In this document: positions 10,130 through 21,784 of the stretch, in pieces | Layout: each line of letters opens with the position of its first letter | Position numbering within the stretch: position 1 is the first letter of the stretch | NCBI RefSeq assembly: GCF_022539505.1 | Contig: NC_061512.1 | Span: 247,210,510-247,274,509, forward strand | DNA: 64,000 nt | From: Lolium rigidum | Taxonomy: Eukaryota; Streptophyta; Magnoliopsida; Poales; Poaceae | Reading direction: 5' to 3' | Position numbers and translations under genes: made by a program | The notes under the pieces: model-generated | Seen by the model: the letters and a program-made list of their open reading frames with translations, nothing else | Told to the model about the DNA's origin: nothing | Database searches by the model: none

Positions 10130-10490
10130 CACTCGCTCGGTGGAGCCATCTGTCTGCAAATGATAGGAAGAACGGAGAGGCAATTTTGTGTCAGTAAGGT
10201 GGAACAATTCTGTCAAAAAACCACCCGTAAAGACACGATCACGATCTGATATAATCGATAGAGGCATGCTGTGTAATTTGTAGACATTGTCCAAGAACAG
10301 ACGAGCAATCTTGCTACTGAGTAAGGGTGTGAAATAGGAATAAAGTGTGCAACCGTGAGAATTTGTACACGACCACTATTACTCCATAGCGACCTGATTT
10401 GCGAAACCAACTAATGAATCCATAAGAGACAATTTCCTAGGCACGATGTAGAAGCGCTAGAGCACGCCAAGGTAGTGGATGTGCTCTGGT
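10130..10490 (-). pseudogene. Gypsy integrase core fragment, degenerate
   Basis: Minus-strand reading gives KIARLFLDNVYKLHSMPLSI, then ISDRDRVFTGGFLTELFHLT and SSYHLQTDGSTERV. These match the integrase core blocks around the second catalytic Asp (SDRD..F) and the HPQTDGQTERVN box near the catalytic Glu. Frameshifts and stops are present, and no LTR is linked to it. Confidence 0.72.
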
Positions 10491-10506
10491 TTTGCCAGTT
10501 AACAAA

Positions 10507-11035
10507 GAGCAATGCTACACATGCGGGAGAAATTTTACGGAATCACATTTACGGGATGACGTGGAGACATACGATTGGTGCAGGGTTTTTTTCACTCCCA
10601 TGTTTTTAGGATCCTGAACCACGCACGAATCACCATGTCAGTCCATGAACAATTCTCTAACCAGTTTTTCGTAGGTCTAGAATTATCCAAATTGAGCAAT
10701 GCTACACATACGGGAGGAATTTTACGGAATCACATTTACGGGATGACGTGGAGACATATGGTTGGTGCGGATTTTTTTCACTCCCATGTTTTTAGGAACC
10801 ACCCACGAATCACTAGGTCAGTCCGTAAACAATTCCCTCACCAGTTTTCCGTAGGTCTAGGATTATCTAAATTGAGCAATGCTACACATACCGGAGGAAT
10901 TTTACGGAATCACATTTATGGGATGACGTGGAGACATATGGTTGGTGCGGGTTTTTTTTCACTCCCATGTTTTTAGGGTCCTGAACCACCCACGAATCAC
11001 CAGGTCAGTCCGTAAACAATTCCGTAACCAGGTAC
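10507..11035. repeat. Tandem repeat, three copies of about 180-187 bp
   Basis: Copies begin with GAGCAATGCTACACAT at 10507, 10694 and 10874 (periods 187 and 180). Each contains TTTTACGGAATCACATTTA, GGGATGACGTGGAGACATA, TTTTCACTCCCATGTTTTTAG and CACGAATCAC. The unit ends in GTAGGTCTAG.ATTATC.AAATT, except in the last copy. The apparent ORF at 10575-10976 only reflects this repetition. Confidence 0.9.
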
Positions 11036-11059
11036 TAAATATCTTGTTTTGTTCTACCG

Positions 11060-12118
11060 GAAAAAAGAAATGAACCTAATTAGTAATACCGATGCCGGAT
11101 TTGTTTCTGATCCCATAATGCCAGGTCACAAACTGGATCTGTATTTTTACATGGTGGAATTACTATTTGGTGGGCGCCAACTGTCGTTGCCTAATCGACG
11201 GTACCTCGGAGGAGGGATCCTCACGAGGGGGAGAAGAAGTAGGGGCCATAGGGCGGATAGTCCTCGGGACGGTGGTACGCGAGTTACCCAGCTTCGGAAC
11301 ACCTGCTCGATGATAGGGCATACTGCTGCTTGTCTGAAATTATCTGGGCGCTTTCGCATTGTTACAATGAGTTGTGGTTGTACCTATATGGCTCTTAGGA
11401 TCCGGCTTATAAAGGTGCACGGATCTAGGGTTTACACGGAGAGTCCTAGCCAGAATACAAGTCACATAACTATGGTACAATATCTTGCCGTGCACGTCAA
11501 GGATCCGCCTTTCCTTGCACATCGTACCGGATCCGGCTACCCCTGATGGGCCAGGTCGGATCCGACTTCCAACGTCGGTTTGGTGGATCCGGCTCCTTGT
11601 TCCTGGGCTGGACTTCATCCATCTTGGTCTACAGTAACTGGGCCGCCCGATGGACCTCATGCCACCATCACCATCTATGGGTCACCCGGGCTTGCCGGAT
11701 CTAGGCACTGTAGATGGTACACCATGAAGTACACCCACAACATCAACAAAGCAGATTTTGGTAGCAACTTCCACTAATCACTCTAAAATAATTGCAATAT
11801 ATGAAGCCTCACGAGAGCGTGTATGGATTCAGAGTGATTAATCATATCCAAACATCAGGTGGTATTGGTTCATTAGAATCACCAACAATTATCTACGAGG
11901 ATAATGTCGCATATGTTTCTCCAATGCATATAGGATACATTAAAAATAATATCACTAAACATATTGCTCTAAAACTATTCTTTCCTCATGAATTACAGAA
12001 AAATAGAGAAATTGATATTTTCCAAACAAAATCATGTGACAATGTTGCATATTTGTTCACTAAGTCTTTACCTACTACTGCATTTCAAAAATGCATTCAT
12101 GGCATTGCTATGAGATGA
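11060..12118 (+). pseudogene. Copia RNase H region, frameshifted and split by an inserted LTR
   Basis: 11085-11170 reads NTDAGFVSDP followed in another frame by the ARSQTGSVFLHGGITIW part of the Copia RT/RNase H junction. The continuation STKQILVATSTNHSKIIAIY, EASRERVWIQ appears at 11745-11830. After a frameshift near 11830, 11835-12118 reads RVINHIQTSGGIGSLESPTI, then IYEDN, HELQKN.EIDI and SCDNVAYLFTKSLPT. The order and spacing are those of a Copia RNase H end. The intervening 11170-11735 is a foreign LTR-like insertion. Confidence 0.8.
11170..11740 (+). mobile_element. LTR-like insertion within the Copia relic
   Basis: The block starts near GGCGCCAACTGTCGTTGCC and carries GGTACCTCGGAGGAGGGATC, then GTTACCCAGCTTCGGAACAC, and a TATA-like CTTATAAAG at about 11408 followed by many GGATCCGG motifs. 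The host Copia reading frame is interrupted exactly over this stretch. I recognise this as the LTR of a Triticeae LTR element but cannot name it. Its termini and target duplication are not clear, so the limits are approximate. Confidence 0.6.
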
Positions 12119-12399
12119 CTTAGAATTTTTCAAAGTTTAATGCCAGAAATCTCCGAGAACTGAACGTAGTATTTATCATCCGATACTAATATATTGAACT
12201 TTTTTCCTTGTGAGTTCTCCAACGAATTTCTCGTATAGGTTTTAATGATACAATTATTATACAAACGGTATATTGGATTCCTATATTCTCCTTATATTTT
12301 CTCCAGGACTTTTCGAGGATAAACTTTGGACAAGATCGGAGATTCTCAAATATTCAAGATTAAGGACTATCAAGATTTTCAAACACTCAAGACACTATG

Positions 12400-12514
12400 G
12401 AAAATTTCAAGACATTGAAGATTTTGTAGACATCGTTGTTCAAGGGGAAAATTTCAAGACATTGAAGATTTTGTAGACATCGTTGTTCAAGGGGAAAATT
12501 TCAAGACATTGAAG
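12400..12514. repeat. 47-bp tandem repeat, about 2.4 copies
   Basis: Units begin GAAAATTTCAAGACATTGAA at 12400, 12447 and 12494 and are identical where complete. The repeat lies in the degenerate 3' part of the Copia relic, just after the polypurine/LTR-like stretch at 12120-12390. Confidence 0.92.
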
Positions 12515-13600
12515 CCTAACTGCTTCATCTTCAACTCTTCACCCACCAGAATAAAAATGCCTCCCCCGCGGCTCGTTGCACTGCGTGGTGGTTGCCTCGT
12601 GCTGGCGAAAAGCTGGGCACGACAGGTGATGTAGAGGGCAGACGCCGGGTGTTATTGTCCGATGGAGGCACCCCTCTATGGTCGCCATGGCCTCGTTCCA
12701 TAGAGGAAGAAGATCATGATGATGCATGAGGTGATTATGCGATATGGAGAGAGAGGAAGTACATGTAGGTGTATGTTGTATGTTGATGAGTTGGCACAGT
12801 ATATAGGGAGAAAAACCGCAAGAAAAATTGGTTCAAAACTTGTCAAAAAGGGTAGAAGGTCCGAACGGTTTATAGAATTCAGGGTTGTAGATTGAACCAA
12901 AGTAAAGTTGAGGGCTGTAATCTAAACTTTGAGACGAGTTTAGGGGGTAAATTAGACTTCTCTCATCAATAAATACTACTCATTCATTTCCAATTTTTGT
13001 TATTTCTCATTAATAAAAGATCAAGTTACATGAGTAAACAATAAAATATTAAGTTACATGAGTAAACAAATGTTGGTGTGCCACATCGACTAGGAGACAT
13101 CCCGTGCCATCTTGAACTAAGATCTGCCGCATACCATCGATGAAGTCTATGAATAAGAACAAAGCCACCACCTTTCGATCAACATCCTCGCTCCAGAGCA
13201 TCAACCTCGTCTTGGTCCCTAATGTGTCGTGATGGTGACACACCGAGAAACAAATCTCGCCAGATCCAAAGAAAGACGAGAAGACCAAGACACCGATCTG
13301 AAGGATCGACAAGCACACAATGCCATCAAATTCAAGACGCCGCTGTAAAAATCACCATCGGTATGGAAGTGAAGTTGAGGTAGATTTATTTACTCGGATG
13401 CTGCTCCCACCATCCAACGACGCGCCACATCACACAAGTCATAACTACAAAACGAAAGAACGGGCCCCCCTTCCCCTCCTGCCGCAGAGCGGCAAGCGGA
13501 TGGAGAGAGGGCCAACACCCACGCCGGTGGTGATTTGGGATCTGGATCGCCGCCGCTTATCGCCAGACGAGAGATGAGCTAAGCGGTTCCAGAGTTCTGA
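12515..13600. other. Intergenic stretch without a recognisable gene
   Basis: There are short ORFs on both strands (for example 12539-12727 minus and 13049-13318 minus). A TATATAC-like box at about 12797-12806 reads on the minus strand about 70 bases before the ATG at 12727, but that ORF has no family I recognise. A direct repeat AAGTTACATGAGTAAACAA occurs at about 13022 and 13051. I see no transposase or domain signature. Confidence 0.5.
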
Positions 13601-13829
13601 ATTTTATTGTGACCTGCCATTCTAGCCCTGGCACCGGTCACAGTCCAAAAAGATAGAAGTTACGCACCAATGGTGGATTGGCGGTGCTCATTGTAGCCCA
13701 TCCACGGCCGATCTGTTCTTCAGTTATGAACGGGTGTTTCTCCGGAGCCCAATGGCGCGAAACGGCACGGCGGTTGGACGCATCCGCATTCCCCAACCGC
13801 TTCGATAGCACATTTCAAACCACGCGCCC

Positions 13830-14242
13830 TTGCCCTTCCCCTTTCCATTTCATCCTCTCCAACCCACGACGAATCCAATCCATCCCATCGCGAAGGAGAT
13901 AGATCCACAAGGTAATGATCTTCACAGGCAACCCACGTTTGTTTGCAACCTATTCGTCGACGATCCAATGGAGCTCCGGCGAAGCACATTCAGAGTTTCA
14001 GAATTCTCTGCCTTCTTCCCTTTGTTCACGAACATGCATGGATCGTTTAAGCTTAGCGCACATCATACGGTTAATGACTGAGACATATTGCTCTGGATTA
14101 CGGTTCAGTGCCATGGATAGATGAATACTAGCATAGGATGACCATTCTCTGGCTCTCCACATTAGCATCGTTTTCTCCAATAACCATGAACCTCTAAACA
14201 TTATCTTACATTACAGAGTATTGGGATTTCCGGTTACGGGAG
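13830..14242 (+). other. Probable 5' UTR of the HVA22 gene with a 5' UTR intron
   Basis: A pyrimidine-rich leader (13825-13911) ends CCACAAG followed by GTAATG at 13912. A pyrimidine-rich acceptor TTACATTACAG ends at 14216, 26 bases before the ATG at 14243. This is the usual grass arrangement of a leader intron close to the start codon. No clear TATA box is seen upstream. Confidence 0.5.
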
Positions 14243-15000
14243 ATGGCGGTGTCGTTCATCACGAGGCTACTGACGTCAGTAGCTTTGCCCGATTCTGTCC
14301 AAACCATGCCCTTCATCATCACCATGAATCCAGTCTAATTCTCTTCTCTCCTGCACGCAGCCTGGCTCTGGGGTACGCGTACCCGGCGTACGGCTGCTAC
14401 AAGACGCTGGAACGGCACCCGCGTGAGATAGAGCAGCTGCTTTTCTGGTGCCAGTACTGGTAAATCACATTGACGTTTTCTTCTCATCGTTCCTCTGCAA
14501 AATGTCATGCTTCTGAACCTCTGTTGGTGATGCAGGATTCTGGTGGCCTCGCTGACGGTCGTCGAGAGGTTCGCCGACGGCGCGGTGTCGTGGCTTCCCA
14601 TGTACGGCGAGGCGAAGCTGGCGCTCGTCGTCTACCTCTGGCACCCCAGCACGCGAGTAAGCATTGCAGCCGATCGGCCACCCCACAAGAAGATCAACGT
14701 TCTGAAACCCCCTGTTCAGTTCAGTATGTGACTAACTCTGAGTTGTGGAATTGGATGGTGTTGTTCCAGGGCGCGGGGCACGTCTACGAAGGCTACCTCC
14801 GGCCGCTGCTGGCGAGGCATGAGGCGGACATCGACCGTGGCCTGCTGGAGATGCGGACCAGAGCAAGGGACCTGACGGCGTCTCAGCTAAAGGCGGCTGC
14901 CGCCGTTGGGCAGAGGTGGCTCGTCGAGATCATCGGTCGTGTCACCTCGCAGCTACAGGCGGCAACATCAGGCCGAGGCCAGGCAGGCGATTTACATTGA
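14243..15000 (+). CDS. HVA22: HVA22-like protein (TB2/DP1/REEP family), four coding exons, 160 aa
   Basis: Coding exons are 14243-14274, 14361-14459, 14536-14656 and 14770-15000. All introns are GT-AG and phases join without error to give 160 residues. The protein starts MAVSFITRLLTLALGYAYPA and has the TB2/DP1 core at about 10-95: ALGYAYPAY, YKTLERH, EIEQLLFWCQYW, VVERFADGAVSWLPMYGEAK and YLWHPSTRGAGHVYEGYLRP. Residues 8-25 and 42-80 supply the hydrophobic hairpin segments. HVA22 proteins are ER membrane-shaping proteins related to yeast Yop1 and animal REEPs, first found as an ABA-induced barley gene. This sequence resembles the HVA22 i/j branch (FWCQYWI, ERF.D, SW.PMY.EAKLA). The C-terminal 60 residues are a charged helix. 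ABA control is known for the family but not shown here. Confidence 0.92.
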
Positions 15001-15175
15001 TTAGGATGTTGGCGAATCAGAAAACTCACTTTCCACTTCTATCAATCTTTGGGATCTTAAGTAGTGGTAAATTGTTCAATTGTTATCACCTGACCGTCTC
15101 CTGCGCATGGATGAACCAAAAACGTGACAGCAACTAACTTCTCGTAGCATGTTCAACACCCTTTGATCGAACTAA

Positions 15176-16721
15176 GAGCATCTCCAGTCGCGTCCCTCAA
15201 AGCGTCCCCCAAAGGGATTTGGGGCGCGCCGGACAAAAAAAACGTTCCAGCCGCGTCCCCCAAAACCCATTTTTGTTCGGCGCGCCCCTATACGGTGTCC
15301 GGCGCCCCGAGCCCGTCCCCGTCCCACAGGGGACGCTCCGGGGACGCCGGACACAACGAAAAGCGAGGCCAACCGACGCGGGGCCGACCCGTCGGCGGCA
15401 CGGGGAAAATTCGTCTCACACTCCCGCCAAATCCCGCCGCTCCCGCCAAATCGCGCCTATACCGCCGCGCACAGGCCTCCCAAAACATATCCCGCCGCCG
15501 ATTCATTTCTCCTATCCCGCCGATTTCTTTCTCCCTCCCGCCGTCCACCCGCCGCCGCTACCCTCTCCCCATTCCATGGCGCCGCCGGCAGCCCCCAAAA
15601 AGATGGCGAAGAAAGCGGCCAAAAAGCCGCCGGGCAATGCGACGATAGGGGCGAAAGCGCCGTTCGCGAAGCCGCGGAAGGCGCCGGCTGCGAAGAAGAA
15701 GCTCGAAGGAATGACCGAAGATCAATGGCAGCAAGATTGCTCGCGCCGGGAAGCTATCGACGGCGGAGCGGAAAGGACGGAGGGCGGTGGAGCTGGAGAA
15801 GAAGGCTCAGGCGACGCGCCAGCACCAGCACGTAATGGCCGGGTGTATCGCCGCCACCAACGCGAGCCCATGGAGTACGTCCATGCCGGCTGACGCGCTT
15901 GTCGCTGTCCAAGGGGAAGGACGCCATTGATCTGGACGCGCCGCTGGCAACTTCGACAGGGCGTCCTACTGGCAACAAGGCTGCCAAGGCCGCCTTGGCC
16001 GACGCTGCGTCGTCTGAGAAGACGCAGGCGTCGATCACGAAATGCCTCGCCGACGTCTCCTCGACCTTTATCTCCCGCGACAAGAAGGCCGACCAAAGGT
16101 GGGCCGAGCTGCTCAAGAGGCAAGAGGAGAAGCTGGAGCTCAAGAAACGCAGGGACGACATGTCCCTGCTGAGAACGTCCACAGAGGGAATGTCTCCCCG
16201 GACGCGAGCGGCGCACAACTTCTTCAAAGGCCAGATCCTCGACGCCATCGAAGCCAAAATGGCGGCGGCGGACGCGGCGGCCCTGGCAGCGGCAGCGGCA
16301 GCGCAGCAAGAGCAGGCTGACGCGTCTTCTACTGCTACACCTGCGTCGGCCTCCGCGTCGGCGACGGAGCAGACGCACCATGCACAGGAACAGGCAGATC
16401 GCGACGAGGTCGTGCTCGACGGGCCTGCGTCGACTCAGGACACGACGCCGTCGACCAACCCTTGCCCCTTCTTCTAATTTGCATGCACCACCGGTCTGTA
16501 AATATGATCGCGCGCCCAGTACTTTGATCGATCGCCGCTACTCTGATCGCGACGAATCGGCGGGAACGATCTCTTTTGAATGCATCTATTTGAATTTCTG
16601 ATTGGGGGCGGCGTTTGGGGGACGCGGCTGGGGACCGACGTCGCCCAAACGCGGCACGAACAAAACACGTCCCCCAAACGCTCGATCCGGCGCGGTTTGG
16701 GGGACGCGACTGGAGATGCTC
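15176..16721 (+). mobile_element. Complete Harbinger-type transposon, 1546 bp, TSD TAA
   Basis: Terminal inverted repeats GAGCATCTCCAGTCGCGTCC (15176) and its reverse complement ending at 16721 are flanked by TAA at 15173-15175 and 16722-16724. A GCGTCCCCCAAA motif recurs inside both ends (15200-15300 and 16600-16705), a likely transposase-binding subterminal repeat. It carries only an ORF1-like gene (below) and no DDE transposase, so it is non-autonomous. It lies about 170 bases after the HVA22 stop codon, probably in or next to its 3' UTR. Confidence 0.92.
15576..16477 (+). pseudogene. Harbinger ORF1-like (NAM-associated C-terminal type) coding region, frameshifted
   Basis: The first frame starts at ATG 15576 (MAPPAAPKKMAKKAAKKPPG), Lys/Ala/Pro-rich, with EGMTEDQWQQDCSRRE near residue 49. 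It runs into a stop at 15893. The rest continues in another frame from about 15899 (LSKGKDAIDL, STGRPTGNKAAKAAL, ADQRWAELLKRQEEKLELKK) to the stop at 16477. That arrangement is typical of the Myb/SANT-like or NAM-associated second protein of plant Harbinger elements, which helps transposase bind DNA. The N-terminal SANT part is replaced by low-complexity sequence. At least one frameshift near 15790-15900 makes it non-functional as it stands. Confidence 0.75.
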
Positions 16722-16724
16722 TAA

Positions 16725-17478
16725 GGATCTAAACAAGGACAGGGCAGCAGTTCAATACAATTCCCGTTGACAGAAAAGTCAAGCATCATCTGAAGAGGAA
16801 ATAAACTAAAAAGCTGTCGACTTTCAAAGTATTTTTTTTAAGCTCTACACTAGGTTTCCCCATTGCGTATTTTTTCTTTACATATACAAATAAAAGAGTA
16901 TATAAATCTAGAGCTAAAGTTTGGTTACATAATTCCTCACAGAATTTGGTGCTGATAAAACTAGTCCAGAATCCAACTAATCAGGGAAGGCAAATTCAGC
17001 TATAACACCAGGTACATCTGGAGAACACCCAAAATCTACTTTCAGCCAATATTTGTATTTTCTCATCAGGCTTCCAACAAATGGAGATTGTTTCTTTTTG
17101 CACAATATTATGATGACATTAAGAAAGAAGGAAACACTTTCAGCGGGGAAAAAACTAAACAGAAGAAGCTAACACAATGAAATGTAAATATCCATACAAA
17201 AGGTTAAATAGCAGGAAGGCATGCCAGAGATTAGCCTAAATCCGTTTACAGCAGCCCTCACAATTATTGGATCAAGTCGTGGCTACAACAAACCAACAGG
17301 ATACATGCTCAGTCAGCAAAGCCAGATTGCTACCCAATGTCAACATTTCAGGGGTTATTTTCATGATACTACGACTGTGACAAAATGGGGAGAAGCAATG
17401 GCAGTTTCCATCTTGGTGCTAATTTCAGGCTGACAGGGATGGGGAAGCTTTGTTGTTGCATCAGGACTTAGCATCTGC
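16725..17478. other. 3' flank of ATPAF1, AT-rich
   Basis: There is no ORF with a domain. The stretch lies directly downstream (on the minus strand) of the ATPAF1 stop codon and probably holds its 3' UTR. No clear single poly(A) signal could be chosen. Confidence 0.5.
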
Positions 17479-20400
17479 TCACATAGTCGGCATGCCAAGC
17501 GCTTGAAGTACATCTTTGAACTCAAAATCATGTGTTTCTTTGTTGAATCGTTCAACAAGCTTGTACCGCACATCATTCAAGTAAAACGAGTGAGCAGTCT
17601 CTAAAAGACACTTCGCCTCTGAATCAGTTAGCTTACTGGTGAAGACAACATCTCCTCGGACAAGAACTGTATCCTTGGTTTCTGCAAACTCTGTGTAATG
17701 AGTGACTGTGTAGTATGGACTTGCTTGAGTTCCTCTAGCTTTGTAGTCTTCAAGTCCTGTGAAGATCATGTGTGGCAGCTGGACTGCGATGTTGAACGAC
17801 AAAGCATAACAAAATCAGCTTAAAATAAAACAAAACACAGAGAACGCCTACAGATGGATTTGAACAAACAAATGGCCACGCTGACAACGACATGTTTTTT
17901 TTCAGATCTATAACTCCATAACTTTCAAAATGAAATTCAGCAATAATGCTAACGAAATTTTAGTTGCCGCTGCCTTGCTGTCTTGCATTTGTAGAGACTA
18001 AACTAAATACAAATATGAACAGCATCAGACATAGAGACTAACTGTAACCTAGCAGACCTATACATTTGGATGGGTGTTTAGTTGTGATATATTAAGTATT
18101 TACTGCAGCTCAGCATAAACGAGTATCCATTGGTGATAAGCCCCAAGGTTGGCACCATGATACAACATGAATACTAAGTTGAATTTTCATGTTCAGATAT
18201 ACTTCATGTTTATCGAGTTTCATTTGGCGTGAGGGCATAAATTTACCATACTTGATAGGGGAAATCGGCTTCATGACACTACAAATTCATGCCATGTCCT
18301 CTGTCAGGCTGTCACGTGAAGGCTTTAGCTGGTGCAGCCAGCAGCAAATATTAGGGAATCAATCTGCATCCTTTTAATTTAATGGGATCTTATCTCTAGA
18401 GTTAGTTTCAAAATTGTTTAGTCCTTTCCAAGTTTGTTAGGATTCTGGCCATAGGCCCCAAGTAATGTACGTGGGCTATATAATGTCTGCCTCTAGACCC
18501 TTAAGGGCAATCAATAAATGACCAGATATATTATCATCCTTCCCATGTTAATTCTCCCCTGCCTCTTTGTGCAACAACACCTCCATGGCTGGAGTTGCGC
18601 AGTAGAGTACCAGGGGTTCAGTCTTCAGTGTAATATCCCACTACGTGACACAGACTCGGAATTCTAACTTTGCTAAAGCAATCTAAAATGGTGGCTTTTG
18701 TCCGAATAGACCATGACATTATAATAGCACTATCTGGCTCAGGATAAGAGAGGCTGTGAGAAAAGTCTGTTGTATCCGTTGTGTTTGACCTTCTGAACAC
18801 GCTCATGAATGTTTATTAGTCTAGAGACTTAATTGTTTGTGAAACATTATGCCATCCATTCAATCAAATACGCATCATTTAGTCTACGTGCAAAATGTGT
18901 GTTGTCATACTTGCATATAATGTTGCCTGTGTACTGTGTCCATCTATTAATTTGTCAAAAATTGTACACATAAGGGTAAGACGGAATTTTCACACATTCA
19001 ATCTCCCCTCCCGAGCCATATAATGCTATTATACTATGTGGAGTGCGTTATGGCAAACTGACGCAAGTAAATACATGTATTTAGAGGTTGCTTAGCTATG
19101 GAAAGGAAAAACAGCCACTAAGGCTTATGACAATCCAGTATTGCAAAAGAGTTGAGTAATAACCTTGCATAAACATGGTGGTATATCCACTTCCTCTCCA
19201 CAAAGGAATAACAAAATATCGGCTACAAACAAAATGAAATTAGTTAACAAATAAATAACCATGATGATACAAGAAAAGCTTCAATAAAAAATACCATGTC
19301 GCCGATCTTTGTTCCAAGAGATGGTAAAGCTTTGATTTCATAGATGCACCTATATGACCTCTTCCCAGGTGGTACTAATGTTCCAGGAAAAGAACAATGA
19401 CATAAATGTTATGTCAGGAAGGATACAAGTTAACAATAAACATCCAGTTATCAGCATGTACATTTTAAAAGAATGATTTAATGTCAACAATATGCGACAA
19501 AAGACTTTTAGTGAATGGATAGCAATCAGGCGAAATCAAAACTTGTTTTTGCTGCTTTTCTGGATTAATACTTTAACAGGACAATATGTGAGAGACAGTG
19601 GTAATCATGTTAGCTTAACACAGAAGTTCCTATAGAAGACATAACTACCTCCCCATCCCTAATGCAAATCATATATGGCATTTCATATGATATCAGACAG
19701 GAAGGTCAAAGAATATCCTACTTATTCTGCTATTTTCTAACCAATTATTTGCCCAAAAACAATCTTAAAGCTAAATTTAGGGTTGGATGAGATATATACC
19801 ATTCTATTCTACAGGACTACAACCCATAAATATCCATCCCCCTTCCCCTTTTATTGCCTTCTTTACCTATCTGCACACATAACACATCTTATCCATCAAA
19901 ACTCTTGAGATCTATGGCTAATCTATTTTCACCTTGAAAACCTCAATTGAGATACAAGTGTACACCCAATGCGGCAATATGCGCTAATATGTGAAGCATT
20001 GAGCAGTAATTGTGGTCCGGGCACTTTGAGGGTGCAAGGCACTAAGAGTATATCCCATGGCCCAAGATTTACAAATAGTTTCTTTTAATTAGTTCCTTGC
20101 ATTGGTGGCATTTAGGAGCCCATATTTGGTGTCTTCCACGCTTATGATGCCAGTGGGACAAGTTTGCCATGCTGCTAATATCTTCAAACTAAAATCTGCT
20201 TCTCCTCTGGATAAAACCATGTGGAAAAGCTTTTTGTACGTTCTTTCATAAAACATCCTGCTTTATGCATGATATCTCTCTTCAGGTTGATCCTTGGTTC
20301 CTATGAAAGATGTAGGAAAGTGCAACAATTATTTATCTACTGAAACTTTAGTTCTTTAATTCGTCGATTTTTCTATTGAGTATGCTATGACATCACAGTG

Positions 20401-20997
20401 ACTATATGGCTAACAGTGTTGGCCAGCTCACTGCTCACCCTGGATCACTGACAAATGATCTAGGAGTAGCAAATATCCTGGAGAGCTCAACACATTTGAA
20501 TAGATTTGGTTTAAGAGAGATGCCTTATCTTTTCTTCAGATCAGGTACATTAACAAGGGTTTGTCTGCTTGATATATTACCGCAAGACAAAACAACAAAT
20601 TTGCATGCTTATCGACGACAGCCATCAGACAGGATTTCCTCAATGGTAGTAAACAAAGGGGTTAAAAAAATGCACACGTCTGAAGAGGAAATTGAGAGGG
20701 GGGAAGGGCACTGACGTCATCCCAGGCGGCGACGAGGTGTTCAGGGGAGAGGCCCTTGGCGCGCTCGACGTCGAGGATGGATCCCAGCGTCTTGGGTTCC
20801 AAGGGGGTGAAGCCGCTGGCGAACTGGGAGTAGCCTCTACGCGGCAGCCAACGGGCAAGGTCGGCCGGCGCGGCGCCCGCCTCCGCCGGCAACCGCGGCG
20901 CGGTAGGGGCAGACCAGCCGCCACGAGAGGGCGCGGGGATCCGGAGTGGTCCGGCGGCCGTGGAGCGCAGGAGTCGCAGGGGTAGCCGCCGCCACAT
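17479..20997 (-). CDS. ATPAF1: ATP synthase mitochondrial F1 complex assembly factor 1 (ATP11/ATPAF1), four coding exons, 241 aa
   Basis: Coding exons on the minus strand are 20997-20716, 19374-19295, 19222-19164 and 17783-17479. All introns are GT-AG (1341, 72, 1380 bp) and the phases join to 242 codons including the stop. The first 50 residues are Arg/Ala/Pro-rich without acids at the very start (MWRRLPLRLLRSTAAG), a mitochondrial presequence. The ATP11 domain spans about 65-241: KTLGSILDVERAKGLSPEHL, AAWDDYHLGRGHIGASM, LEQRSATCRYFVIPLWRGSG, QLPHMIFTGLEDYKARG and VLVRGDVVFTSKLTDSEA, then ERFNKETHDFEFKDVL near the end. ATP11 binds free F1 beta subunit in the matrix and prevents aggregation until alpha joins. 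The start is the first Met of the frame, 5' of the presequence. It is transcribed toward the Harbinger element and convergent with HVA22. No defect seen. Confidence 0.93.
18435..18576 (+). mobile_element. Possible small solo LTR (TRIM-like) in ATPAF1 intron 3
   Basis: A 142-bp block begins TGTTAGGATTCTGGCC and ends TTTGTGCAACA. It holds a TATA-like GGCTATATAATG (18474-18485) and an AATAAATG poly(A)-like motif (18512), which is the layout of a tiny LTR. I found no clear 5-bp target duplication, so this stays tentative. Confidence 0.4.
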
Positions 20998-21160
20998 GGC
21001 CGGAGACGGAGAGCAGGGAGGCTGGTGGTGGTATTCAGATGCTGCTACTGCTACTGTCTATTCTGCGACGGGTGCCTCTTCAGTTAAGGGACGGCTACGA
21101 CTGAACAATTGACTAATTGAGCCTTGTTTTTTTTCTTTCTTCCAGGAACAGACTTCAGGT
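20998..21160 (-). other. Probable 5' UTR and promoter region of ATPAF1
   Basis: GC-rich sequence with CTG/CTACTG runs precedes the ATG at 20997, followed by pyrimidine-rich and TTTTTTTTC stretches near 21127-21141. No consensus TATA box was seen, consistent with a housekeeping gene. Confidence 0.4.
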
Positions 21161-21185
21161 TCAGAGTTGATAACAGACAGTGGAT

Positions 21186-21272
21186 TACTTGTTCGGTTGC
21201 TACTTCAGTTAAACCAGATACTGCGCATTGCTTGTTCGGTTGCTACTTCAGTTAAACCAGATACTGCTTGCA
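21186..21272. repeat. 43-bp direct tandem duplication
   Basis: CTTGTTCGGTTGCTACTTCA...AACCAGATACTGC occurs at about 21188 and again at about 21231. Confidence 0.88.
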
Positions 21273-21663
21273 TTCAGATGGCTCTGATACTTTCCGTAAG
21301 AAACAATCTGCGAGCATTTGGTGTGCAGTTCATTAGTGCTTCCTCTGCCTCTGAATCTTTGTCGCCACGATCGTCGGCCAAGTGAATACACGAATTGCAC
21401 ACTCAGACATAACCAAAATACTATGTCTCCCAAAATTCACAGATTTTTGTTGAATACAAATAGCGAATCTGAATACCTTGGCTTCTAAAGCACAAAATGC
21501 TAACACTAATGAACAAGCAAGTATCCTCTTCAAGACACGCATGTTTTAGGACTACTGATGCATTCTAGAAAAAAAGAAGAAGGAATCAACACATACAAAT
21601 GCTACTTCCAGGACAATGAAACCAACTTACAGTAGTAAACTAGACCACACAAGTACTCTCAGC

Positions 21664-21784
21664 GTTCATAGACACTGCCAATCAACCGACACTTCTCTAT
21701 GACAAAATCTGAAGTTCCAATGCATCATACACTGCCAAACAACCGACACTTCTCTCTGACAAAATCTGAAGTTCCAATGCATCT
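21664..21784. repeat. About 60-bp direct tandem duplication
   Basis: CACTGCCAA.CAACCGACAC, TTCTCT.TGACAAAATCTG, AAGTTCCAATGCATC appears twice in a row, at about 21674 and 21731, with few mismatches. Confidence 0.88.

Noticed and set aside
13049..13318. 89-codon minus-strand ORF in the intergenic stretch
   Set aside because: No family resemblance, no promoter or splice context; could be chance.
15722..16381. 219-codon antisense ORF over the Harbinger ORF1
   Set aside because: Arg/Ser-rich mirror of GC-rich coding sequence on the other strand.
18600..19160. Additional exon of ATPAF1 in the large intron 3
   Set aside because: Exon phases already join cleanly and the domain is continuous without it.
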